Shown: positions 27,853 to 35,319 of the stretch, in pieces
Position numbering within the stretch: position 1 is the stretch's first letter
How the letters are laid out: each line of letters begins with the position of its first letter
Source of the DNA: Phycisphaerales bacterium
Lineage (GTDB): Bacteria; Planctomycetota; Phycisphaerae; Phycisphaerales; SM1A02
Length of the DNA: 64,000 nucleotides
Assembly: GCA_029242715.1 (NCBI GenBank)
Contig: JAQWTL010000032.1
Span: 43,522 to 107,521 of the forward strand
Reading direction: 5' to 3'
The notes under the pieces: model-generated
Seen by the model: only the letters and a program-made list of their open reading frames with translations
The model's database searches: none
What the model was told of the DNA's origin: nothing
Program-made: the position numbers and the translations under genes

Positions 27853-28479
27853 ATGGCAACGATTGAAGAACGAATAGCCCAGTATGAAAACATGGCTGAG
27901 GCCGACCCGGAAAATGAGATGGCTCATTTCAGCCTGGGTTCTGCCTACCTCAAGGCAGGTCGTGCCGCAGAAGCGGCTGCGAGTCTGGAGCGATGTGTCG
28001 AGTTGAACCCGGACATGAGCAAGGCCTGGCAGCTTTGCGGCCAGGCGCTGATTGAAGCTGGATGGTCGGACAAGGGTGTTGTGACCTTGCAGCGAGGTTA
28101 TGAGATTGCCGCTGCAAAGGGAGATCTTCTGCCACGTGATGCTATCGCGGACCTCCTCAGGAGCATCGGCCGCGAGCCACCTGAAATTGAAACAGCTCAG
28201 GGCAAGCCTGCAAGCAGCTCTCAGGAAGGTGGTTCATTCCTGTGCAGTCAGACAGGTCGTGCTGGCACGCAATTGGAAGGGCCGCCTTTCAAGGGGCCCG
28301 TCGGTGAGTGGATTGCCGCGAATATTTCAGCGGAAACCTGGCAGGAATGGGTTGACCAAGGAACCAAGGTGATCAACGAGTTACGACTGGATCTCTCCCA
28401 GGACGAGGATTCAGCAACCTTTGACCAGCAGATGCACGAGTTCCTCGGTGTTCCTGAGGATATCACGGCTTCTGCCTGA
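27853..28479 (+). CDS. TPR protein fused to a YggX-type iron-trafficking domain
   Basis: A 208-residue two-domain protein. Residues 5-85 hold TPR helices (MAHFSLGSAYLKAGRAAEAAASLERCVELNP and a second repeat). After a linker, residues from about 130 read FLCSQTGRAGTQLEGPPF, then ISAETWQEWVDQGTKVINE and FDQQMHEFL, matching the YggX family, a small Fe(II)-binding protein that protects Fe-S clusters. The conserved YggX cysteine is present in FLCSQ. YggX is usually a stand-alone 90-residue protein. A clear AGAGGAG ribosome site precedes ATG 27853. A gap of 64 bases separates it from the VWA operon, so it may be a separate unit. Confidence 0.85.
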   Translation: MATIEERIAQYENMAEADPENEMAHFSLGSAYLKAGRAAEAAASLERCVELNPDMSKAWQLCGQALIEAGWSDKGVVTLQRGYEIAAAKGDLLPRDAIADLLRSIGREPPEIETAQGKPASSSQEGGSFLCSQTGRAGTQLEGPPFKGPVGEWIAANISAETWQEWVDQGTKVINELRLDLSQDEDSATFDQQMHEFLGVPEDITASA

Positions 28480-28510
28480 GTCTCTCTCGGACCTCGTATC
28501 ATGTCGGCTC

Positions 28511-29452
28511 ATGTCCAGCCTTGCTGTCACGCTTGCAGGAGTTGAACTGCGCGGTCCTTTGGTCGCCGCCGCTGGTGCCGCTGGCTGTGGTCCGGAGATC
28601 CTTGAGGTTGTTCCTGATGGGACCTTCGGGGCCGTCACTACCAAGTCGATTACACCTGAGCCTCGCGATGGCCATCCTCCCTGGCGTGTGATTGAACTGC
28701 CAACTGGAATGCTCAATGCTGTTGGTCTGGCCAATCCAGGGTTGGATCATTTCATGGAGTCCGTGGCGCCGCACCTGATGAAATCCGGAACAGTGTTCAT
28801 TGGTTCCATCGCGGGTCATTCAATTGAAGATTACGTTTCAGTTGCAACAGCATTTGATTCCGTGGAAGGCCTTCCGCTTGTCGAGGCCAACATGTCCTGT
28901 CCGAATACGGGAACGGGTCGTCAGTTCACGGATGATCCGGTTGCCATGCGTGAAGCTGTGCAGGCCATCAAGTCGTCGCTGGCTCAGACACCGCTGTTCG
29001 TAAAACTTCCACTTGAAACAGCGTCTGGATATCCACTGGCCAGGGCGGCGGTCGAGGGTGGGGCAGATGGCCTGACGATCATGAACACCGTTCCGGCCAT
29101 GGCTATTGACGTGGACTCAAGGCGACCTCGCTTGTCCAATACATCAGGTGGACTCAGCGGACCTGCCATACACCAGTTGGCCGTTCGTATGGTTGCGGGT
29201 GTACGTTCGGCGATTGATGGGGGAGATACCTTGCCGATCATCGGCCTTGGTGGCGTTACACGTTGGCGTGATGCGGCAGAACTCATACTGGCAGGTGCCA
29301 GCGGGGTCGGTTTGGCGACGGCGCTGTTCGCAGATCCACGTCTTGCCAGGCGGGTAGGGCGTGGCCTGGAGAAGTGGGTTCGCGCTCAGGGAGTGGGATC
29401 GCTCATGGACCTGGTTGGTGCGATGCGATCAGATCCGCAGTTGCCTGATTGA
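28511..29452 (+). CDS. pyrD: Dihydroorotate dehydrogenase, class 1
   Basis: The enzyme oxidises dihydroorotate to orotate in pyrimidine synthesis. Visible blocks are LVAAAGAAGCG, GLANPG, EANMSCPNTGTG (about 124-135), where a class 1 enzyme has the catalytic loop, VKLPLETASGYPLARAAVEGGADGLTIMNT, and the FMN phosphate region IIGLGGVTRWRDAAELILAGASGVGLATAL. The length of 313 residues fits class 1B; a PyrK partner gene is not in the window. ATG 28511 starts just upstream of the conserved region; the longer frame overlaps the previous gene. The 3' end overlaps murD on the other strand by 67 bases. Confidence 0.9.
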   Translation: MSSLAVTLAGVELRGPLVAAAGAAGCGPEILEVVPDGTFGAVTTKSITPEPRDGHPPWRVIELPTGMLNAVGLANPGLDHFMESVAPHLMKSGTVFIGSIAGHSIEDYVSVATAFDSVEGLPLVEANMSCPNTGTGRQFTDDPVAMREAVQAIKSSLAQTPLFVKLPLETASGYPLARAAVEGGADGLTIMNTVPAMAIDVDSRRPRLSNTSGGLSGPAIHQLAVRMVAGVRSAIDGGDTLPIIGLGGVTRWRDAAELILAGASGVGLATALFADPRLARRVGRGLEKWVRAQGVGSLMDLVGAMRSDPQLPD

Positions 29453-30711
29453 GCGAGCACGAGACGGCGAAAGGCATCGCCACGGGCTTCAAAGTGATCA
29501 AACTGGTCCCATGATGCGCAGCCTGGACTCAAGAGGAGGACATCCTCTGGTCCCATTCTCCGGAAGGCTTCGTCAACGGCGTTTTCAAGATCACCACATG
29601 CCACGACAGTTCCAGCAGATTGCTCCGCAAGGGCCGCTCCGGTTGTGCCGATCGTGTAGAGACCTCCGATGTGCCTGGATAGATCGGCAATGGACTTCAG
29701 TGAAACACCCTTGTCATAACCACCGGCTATGAGATGGACACGAGAACGAAGAGGCGAGAAGGCTTCAACGGCGAGCACCGTCGCTTCTGGTGTCGTGGAC
29801 TTGGAATCGTTGAAGAACCTGGCTTGATCTCCTATCGCCTCCAGTCGATGAGGAAGCCCTGGAAAATCAGCGAGCGCCGCTGCCGCGATCTCCGGAGCAA
29901 CCCCAGTTGCCCGAGTTGCCGCCATGACTGCAAGGTGTGCATTGGCCTGGTTGTGTGTTCCGGGCAGTTGCATTGGAATTGGGTTGGCGCGTGTCGAGAC
30001 ATGGTCGCCACGAAGAGCGTTCTCACCATTCTGCTGCCAGCGAGTGATGTTGTCCTTGCACTGACGGTAATGCGATTCGGTTCCATGCCAGTCAATGTGA
30101 TTGGGGGCGACATTGGTCAGGACTGAAGTTCCAGGTGACCATCCCTGATCGCTTCGTTCATCTCCAAGCCAGTAGAGCATGGCGCTGGAGAGTTCCAGAA
30201 TGATCCAGGTGTCCTCGGTGAAGGTGTGGACCAAAGGAAGAAGGCTTCCTCCGATGTTACCTCCGAGTTTCGCATCGAGCCCGGCATGGGTCAGGATGTG
30301 ATGGATCATTGTGGTAGTCGTGGACTTGCCATTGGTTCCCGTCACACCGATGACCCTGTCGCGGTCGAGTCGTTCAACAAGCAGGCGAATCTCAGTCGTG
30401 ATGTGAACACCATGATCACGTGCCGCATGCAGGCAGGGGTTCTCCCAGGGGCGAGGGACGGCCGGGTTGGCGATCACGAGATCTGTTTGGATGAAATCCT
30501 CAGGATCATGTCCACCCAGTTTCAAATGGACTCTGCCCTGATCAATATCTTTTCTGAGGGGGGCCAGGGAATCAGCCAGGGCCTCCGGGGGAGCCTGGTC
30601 GGTCACGCAGACAATGCAGCCCTGGTCCACGAGCCACCTGGTGACACCCAGGCCGCCTCCAAACCGTCCCAGCCCCATGACGGTACACCGCTTGGCTTCC
30701 AACGACTTCAT
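29386..30711 (-). CDS. murD: UDP-N-acetylmuramoyl-L-alanine:D-glutamate ligase
   Basis: MurD adds D-glutamate to the peptidoglycan precursor in the cytoplasm. It shows VMGLGRFGGGLGVTRWL at the start, the ATP loop GVTGTNGKSTTTTM (about 121-134), LELSSAML, TNVAPNHIDWHG, LPHRLEAIG, FNDSKSTTPEAT and HLIAGGYDKG. The ATG at 30711 was chosen because the family begins there; the upstream part of the open frame would run into another gene's promoter. The last 19 residues or so (SGNCGSDRIAP and following) lie beyond the conserved end and over pyrD. It is isolated from other mur genes except murA, 5 kb away. Confidence 0.93.
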   Translation of the reverse strand: MKSLEAKRCTVMGLGRFGGGLGVTRWLVDQGCIVCVTDQAPPEALADSLAPLRKDIDQGRVHLKLGGHDPEDFIQTDLVIANPAVPRPWENPCLHAARDHGVHITTEIRLLVERLDRDRVIGVTGTNGKSTTTTMIHHILTHAGLDAKLGGNIGGSLLPLVHTFTEDTWIILELSSAMLYWLGDERSDQGWSPGTSVLTNVAPNHIDWHGTESHYRQCKDNITRWQQNGENALRGDHVSTRANPIPMQLPGTHNQANAHLAVMAATRATGVAPEIAAAALADFPGLPHRLEAIGDQARFFNDSKSTTPEATVLAVEAFSPLRSRVHLIAGGYDKGVSLKSIADLSRHIGGLYTIGTTGAALAEQSAGTVVACGDLENAVDEAFRRMGPEDVLLLSPGCASWDQFDHFEARGDAFRRLVLAQSGNCGSDRIAPTRSMSDPTP

Positions 30712-30824
30712 TCTGCGAGTGTATGACGGCCGGGACAGGTCCGGATTACCATTCCCCACATCAATGTGGGCGGCCAGTCGAATTTGGACCTGCCCAAGGG
30801 CCCGAACATACGTGTGACTCCCAG

Positions 30825-31568
30825 ATGACCCAGCAGAACGAATCACAAGGCACTCCACCGCCTCTCCCCGCGTCTCCCGCACCACAGAGGCCTCGTCTCT
30901 CGAGCCTGGCCGTGATCGCCATGGTGGTGGCCTGCCTTCCATGTCCACCGGTGAGCCTGCTTGGTTCGGTCCTTGGCCTGATGTCCATTGGCCGGATCCG
31001 TCAAGCCAATGGTGCGCTCAGAGGCACGAAACTGGCCAAGATATCCATCATCGTCGGCATTCTCATGAGTGTGAGCAGCCTCTTGCTTCTGACGTCGCTG
31101 CGTGACTATCTGGAGCAGGGCCAGGAGAAGGCCATCTCGGAATCGGTTCATGTCTTCCTGACTCAATCGGTCAATGAAAATGCAACGGGAGCCCTTTCGC
31201 ATTGGGAACTCAAGGAGTCACCGGTCAGCGTCGAAGAGATCGAGGCGTACGGAGCACTCGTCCATGAACGGCTGGGTGAACTTCAATCGATTCAGATCGG
31301 AAAAGTCGTTCCATCCAAGGATGTCTCCTTCCTTCAGCCACAGCTGGATGCCTGGCTGATCCTCAAGTTCGAAGCAGGGACCCGCAATGCCAGTTGTCAG
31401 TTCATACTGATCCCTCAACTCGAAGACATGACATTTGGAACGAAGATCATCTCGTTACGCATCGAGGATCCAGAAGGATTGATCAGCCTTCCCGCTGAGC
31501 CAGAACTGGAGCCAGATGACACACCCGTTGATCCGGAAGTGACAGACGCGGAGGCTGAACCAGCATGA
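30825..31568 (+). CDS. DUF4190-like membrane protein, first paralogue
   Basis: A 247-residue protein. After a Pro-rich cytoplasmic start (GTPPPLPASPAPQRPR) comes a two-helix unit reading LSSLAVIAMVVACLPCPPVSLLGSVLG, GRIRQANGALRGTKLAKISIIVGILMSV; this is the DUF4190-type pattern. An outer domain of about 140 residues follows, ending in an acidic Pro-rich tail. ATG 30825 is preferred over the longer frame that starts near murD. It overlaps the next gene by 4 bases, and the next gene has the same layout, so the two arose by duplication. Function unknown; the position ahead of mlaF-like and mlaD-like genes suggests an envelope lipid role. Confidence 0.78.
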   Translation: MTQQNESQGTPPPLPASPAPQRPRLSSLAVIAMVVACLPCPPVSLLGSVLGLMSIGRIRQANGALRGTKLAKISIIVGILMSVSSLLLLTSLRDYLEQGQEKAISESVHVFLTQSVNENATGALSHWELKESPVSVEEIEAYGALVHERLGELQSIQIGKVVPSKDVSFLQPQLDAWLILKFEAGTRNASCQFILIPQLEDMTFGTKIISLRIEDPEGLISLPAEPELEPDDTPVDPEVTDAEAEPA

Positions 31569-32212
31569 GCCGACAACCGGCCCCTCCATGGAGTCCCTGG
31601 TCACTGGTAGGACTGGCTTGTTCTGTTGGTCTTTGTCCCGTGGTGACCATGCTGGGCGTCGTGTTCGGCATACTTGCACTTCGGGATACCCGAGGGGGAA
31701 GAAAACGTGGCCGTCGTGTCGCGATCGCAGCCATCATCATCGGGCTGATCGTTACCCCGACAACGACCTTTGCACTTGCCTGGTGGAACGCCATGGTTCG
31801 TGAGCCCATGCTGCAGGGCCCTCTGGATGCAATCCAGGCAGGCCAAGCAGGTGATATACAGGCGTTCCTTGGAGGATTTACGGAAAAAGCAGGTACCGGG
31901 CCTCAGGCTGTGCAGTTCCTCCAGGAAATGGGGGATCGGTTTGGCACCTTGGTTTCAATCGAACAGGACATGGACCGCGAAGCGGTCTGGTCTCCCGTCG
32001 GTTGGGCCATTTCGGTACCCTACGTCCTGAAATTCACCCGGGAGTCGGTTCCGGGTGTCGCTCGATTCGTGATCCTTGACTCCCAGGAGGGCAAGCAGGA
32101 CCTGGTGTTCCGCTTCGCCTGGGTACGGATAGGGGAGACCTCGCCTTTGGCCTTTCCGCCTGGTGCTGGAAGTGAAGCGGGGACTCAGACTGGGGTTCAA
32201 GATGCCCAATGA
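31565..32212 (+). CDS. DUF4190-like membrane protein, second paralogue
   Basis: A 215-residue protein with WSLVGLACSVGLCPVVTMLGVVFGILALRDTRGGRKRGRRVAIAAIIIGLI as a two-helix unit and then an outer domain of about 130 residues (QGPLDAIQAGQAGDIQAFLGGF; ISVPYVLKFTRESVPGVARFVIL). The outer domain resembles that of the previous gene in length and order of elements but little in residues. The start overlaps the previous gene by 4 bases, and the end overlaps the ATPase gene by 11 bases, so all are cotranslated. Function unknown. Confidence 0.78.
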   Translation: MSRQPAPPWSPWSLVGLACSVGLCPVVTMLGVVFGILALRDTRGGRKRGRRVAIAAIIIGLIVTPTTTFALAWWNAMVREPMLQGPLDAIQAGQAGDIQAFLGGFTEKAGTGPQAVQFLQEMGDRFGTLVSIEQDMDREAVWSPVGWAISVPYVLKFTRESVPGVARFVILDSQEGKQDLVFRFAWVRIGETSPLAFPPGAGSEAGTQTGVQDAQ

Positions 32213-33188
32213 TCAGGACTATGTCATCGAGATCGAGGACCTCGTCAAGAGGTTTGGCGATCAGACCGTTCTTGATGGCATCAATCTCAAGGTCAAGCCA
32301 GGTGAAACCATGGTCATCATGGGTGGATCGGGCTGTGGCAAGTCGACTCTGCTGAGGCACATGGTCGGTTCTCTCCATCCTGATGAGGGCCGGGTCAAGC
32401 TCTTTGGTGAAGTTCTTGCCGATATGACAGACGAGCAATTGGACGAAACCCGAAAGAAGTTCGGGATCCTCTTCCAGTCCGGCGCACTCTTCCAATCGCT
32501 CTCAGTGGGTGACAATGTCGGGTTGATCCTTGAGGAGCACACGGATCTGGATGCTGCCATCATCGATTTCATGGTCAAGATCAAGCTTGAACTCGTTGAT
32601 CTGCGGGAGGCGTCCCACAAGTTCCCAGCACAGATCAGTGGCGGCATGAAGAAGCGTGCTGGTCTGGCGCGTGCCTTGGCACTGGATCCCAAGATCCTCT
32701 TCTATGACGAACCAAGTGCCGGCCTGGACCCGGTGACATCTGCCGCGATTGACCGGCTCATCATTGATCTCACAAACAAACTCGGTGTTGCCAGCGTGGT
32801 CGTGACCCATGAAATGGACTCAGCATTTGCAATTGCTGATCGCATGGCAATGCTCAACAAGGGTCGTGTACTGATGTTGGATGAATGCAAGGCCTTCGAG
32901 GTCCTGCGGGATTGGCCAGAAGATCGCCTGGATGAACTGGATGAAAATCGTTTGCTGATCCGCCAATTCCTGCGTGGTGATGCCGAGGGGCCCTTGACAG
33001 AGGAAGCCACCGGCGAGAGCAGTTACGCTGCCGACCTGCTGGGAATTGACAACAGCAAGCTCACAGGTGGTCGATCGATCCAGACAACCCGTCGAGTGCC
33101 TGTTCCAGGCAGGACTCGCGGTTTCTTCAAGCGTTTGTTCCCTGGCAAAACCAATGACCTCACAAAGAGTGGACAGAACAAGCCATGA
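32202..33188 (+). CDS. MlaF-like ABC transporter ATPase
   Basis: This is the ATPase of an Mla/Mce-type lipid transporter. Walker A is GGSGCGKS (41-48), the Q-loop reads FGILFQSGALFQSLSVGDNV, the signature is ISGGMKKRAGLARAL (about 146), and Walker B is ILFYDEPSAGLDP (about 165), then VVTHEMDSAF. FQSGALF and DEPSAGLDPV are typical of MlaF over other ABC ATPases. An extra C-terminal part of about 70 residues (from GESSYAADLLG) ends in a basic stretch. The ATG at 32202 follows the overlap with the previous gene. The mlaD-like gene overlaps its stop by 4 bases. No MlaE-type permease gene lies on either side in the window. Confidence 0.88.
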   Translation: MPNDQDYVIEIEDLVKRFGDQTVLDGINLKVKPGETMVIMGGSGCGKSTLLRHMVGSLHPDEGRVKLFGEVLADMTDEQLDETRKKFGILFQSGALFQSLSVGDNVGLILEEHTDLDAAIIDFMVKIKLELVDLREASHKFPAQISGGMKKRAGLARALALDPKILFYDEPSAGLDPVTSAAIDRLIIDLTNKLGVASVVVTHEMDSAFAIADRMAMLNKGRVLMLDECKAFEVLRDWPEDRLDELDENRLLIRQFLRGDAEGPLTEEATGESSYAADLLGIDNSKLTGGRSIQTTRRVPVPGRTRGFFKRLFPGKTNDLTKSGQNKP

Positions 33189-34486
33189 GTAACGAGTCTC
33201 TTCGACAGGCAAACAACATCAAGGCGGGCATCTTCGTCACGGTTTCACTGATCATTGGCCTGGTCGTAATCTTCCTGCTGGGTGATCTCTGGACCCTGTT
33301 CTTCGGATCGCCCATGACCAGATACTCCACCAGCTATACGGTCAGGGATGGTGTCTCTTACCTTCAGGCCGGTTCGGGTGTTCGCATTGGCGGAATCAGT
33401 CTGGGCAAAGTCGATTCAGTGACATTGGATGAGACAAAGACCGGTCCCATCAAGAAGATTGATGTTGAATTCTCAATCCCTACAGGTATTCCCCTGTACT
33501 CCAACGCGGTAGCAACCATTCAGAGTGGTCTGATCAGTGCCGACTCGTACATCTCCTTCTCGTCTCTTGGATTTGATGAACCCAGTAACTCAGCAGGCCG
33601 AAACGAAGAGGCCGGTGAGTTGCTCAAGCCCGGTGGCTACTTTGTCGGAAAAGGTTCTGCTGGAATACTGGGAGCATTGGTGGGGGCTGAAGGCTCGGAC
33701 AGCATTGAGTTGTTCCTGGATAGCATCGCGTCCATCTCCGGTCGGTTGAGGGAAGATGGCTATGTGCTGAAATGGGTTCTTGGGGCACCAAGTGCCTTGG
33801 AGATCCAGGACCTGGTTCGCAATGCGGATCTGTTCGTGGCTGATTTTCAGCGAAAATGGGACGAAAGCTGGTCTGCCGAGGTCGATTCGATCGTCAGTAA
33901 TCTGGAGTCGTCAGTTGCCAACCTTGATGAGGTCATCTCCCAGAACCAGGAGTCCTTCTACGAGATCGTGGAGAACGTGAGATCTGTGACACAGGAGGCC
34001 AATGCCACATGGAAGCCTCAGTTGACCGCGATCTTTGCGGATGGCAAGACGACCCTGGACAACGTCGATGTCATGATTGCCGACTTGAAAAGTCGCTCTC
34101 CGCTCATGTTCGACAATTTCGGCGACACCCTCGCGCAATTGAATGTCGCATCTCTGCAGCTCAACCGAGCCATTGCCGAGGTCTCCGCCAACCCATGGCG
34201 ACTGCTCTACCGACCTACTGACAAGGAGTATTCCAACGAGTTGCTTTATGAAGCTGCTCGAAACTTCTCCTTTGGTGCAGCAGATCTCAAGTCCGCAGCT
34301 GGATCGATGCAACGTTTGCTGGATGCCCGTGGCGATCGACTCGGATCGGACGATGAGGATCTTCTTCTCATTCGCCGTAATCTTGTCGAGAGTTTCCAAC
34401 GCTACGAACGTGCTCAGCAGCAGTTGATGGAGATCCTTCGAGGCGAGGGCACCGGATCGGCGCCGGCGAAGTCCGGGGGTTCGTGA
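33185..34486 (+). CDS. MlaD-like MCE domain protein
   Basis: A 433-residue protein anchored by one helix (about 13-37, IKAGIFVTVSLIIGLVVIFLLGD) with an MCE domain behind it: RYSTSYTVRDGVSYLQAGSGVRIGGISLGKVDSVTL and GLISADSYISFSS. The remaining 250 residues are mostly helical (EDGYVLKWVLGAPSALEIQDLV; LNRAIAEVSANPWRLLYRP), long enough to make a coiled bundle as in larger MCE proteins. It binds phospholipid or other lipid for transport between membranes in the known families. It is coupled to the ATPase by ATGA and to the methyltransferase gene by GTGA. Confidence 0.88.
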   Translation: MSNESLRQANNIKAGIFVTVSLIIGLVVIFLLGDLWTLFFGSPMTRYSTSYTVRDGVSYLQAGSGVRIGGISLGKVDSVTLDETKTGPIKKIDVEFSIPTGIPLYSNAVATIQSGLISADSYISFSSLGFDEPSNSAGRNEEAGELLKPGGYFVGKGSAGILGALVGAEGSDSIELFLDSIASISGRLREDGYVLKWVLGAPSALEIQDLVRNADLFVADFQRKWDESWSAEVDSIVSNLESSVANLDEVISQNQESFYEIVENVRSVTQEANATWKPQLTAIFADGKTTLDNVDVMIADLKSRSPLMFDNFGDTLAQLNVASLQLNRAIAEVSANPWRLLYRPTDKEYSNELLYEAARNFSFGAADLKSAAGSMQRLLDARGDRLGSDDEDLLLIRRNLVESFQRYERAQQQLMEILRGEGTGSAPAKSGGS

Positions 34487-35316
34487 ACGGTCCACACCGA
34501 GTCGAGTCACTGGACGATCCGCGGATTGAACCCTATCGCGATGTGCGGGACCGGGACCTTCGAGGTCGCGATGGCTTGTTCATGGCCGAATCAGAACTGG
34601 TCCTCCGCCGCCTGATTCGGCAGCCTGAACGGCTCCAGTCCCTTCTCGTCTCTCCAGAGAAACTGGATCGCCTCAAGGATGTACTGGAGGTACTTCCTGA
34701 GCCAGTTCCTGTGTACGTCGCCGACCTGGACCTGATGAGCGGTATTGCAGGCTTCCATGTTCATCGTGGGGTGCTGGCATCTGGAATTCGTCCTTCACCA
34801 GAATCCCTGCGTGTCGAAAACGTGATGGACAATCTGGATCCAGAAGCCGCCTGCACGCTGTTGCTGGCCCGAGGCCTTACGAATGTCGACAACATGGGCG
34901 CGTTGTTCCGCAATGCGGCTGGTTTCGGAGTCGATGCGATCATCCTGGACGATGCGTGTTGTGATCCCTTGTATCGAAAGTCAATCCGGGTTTCGATGGG
35001 GCACGCGTTGTCCATCCCCTGGGCCATTGCAGATGACTGGATGGGCACGTTGGAACTGCTCAAGTCACGGTGGGGATGCTGCCTGGCTGCCGCAGAGTGC
35101 ACCCCCGGGAGTATCCCGGCTGACAACATGGGACTGCCTGCCCGATCGGGACTGGTATTGGGATCTGAAGGACCTGGCCTTGATAGTGCCACGATTTCTG
35201 CCTGTGATCGTGTCGTGGAGATACCGATGTCGGCAGGGGTTCCATCACTGAATGTGGCAACAGCTGCCGCGATTCTCCTTTGGGAGATTCGCCGTCAGGG
35301 TGATGGCGAGGTCTGA
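34483..35316 (+). CDS. SpoU/TrmH-family RNA 2'-O-methyltransferase
   Basis: A SPOUT methyltransferase that modifies the ribose of tRNA or rRNA using SAM. The three motifs are ARGLTNVDNMGALFRNAAGFGVDAIIL, LVLGSEGPGL and IPMSAGVPSLNVATAAAILLWE. The N-terminal part (ESLDDPRIEPYRDVRDRDLRGRDGLFMAESELVLRRLI) is the RNA-binding extension common in this group. Start is GTG 34483, which overlaps the mlaD-like stop by 4 bases. The exact RNA target cannot be told from the sequence. The gene ends only three bases before murA on the other strand. Confidence 0.92.
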   Translation: MNGPHRVESLDDPRIEPYRDVRDRDLRGRDGLFMAESELVLRRLIRQPERLQSLLVSPEKLDRLKDVLEVLPEPVPVYVADLDLMSGIAGFHVHRGVLASGIRPSPESLRVENVMDNLDPEAACTLLLARGLTNVDNMGALFRNAAGFGVDAIILDDACCDPLYRKSIRVSMGHALSIPWAIADDWMGTLELLKSRWGCCLAAAECTPGSIPADNMGLPARSGLVLGSEGPGLDSATISACDRVVEIPMSAGVPSLNVATAAAILLWEIRRQGDGEV

Positions 35317-35319
35317 TCT

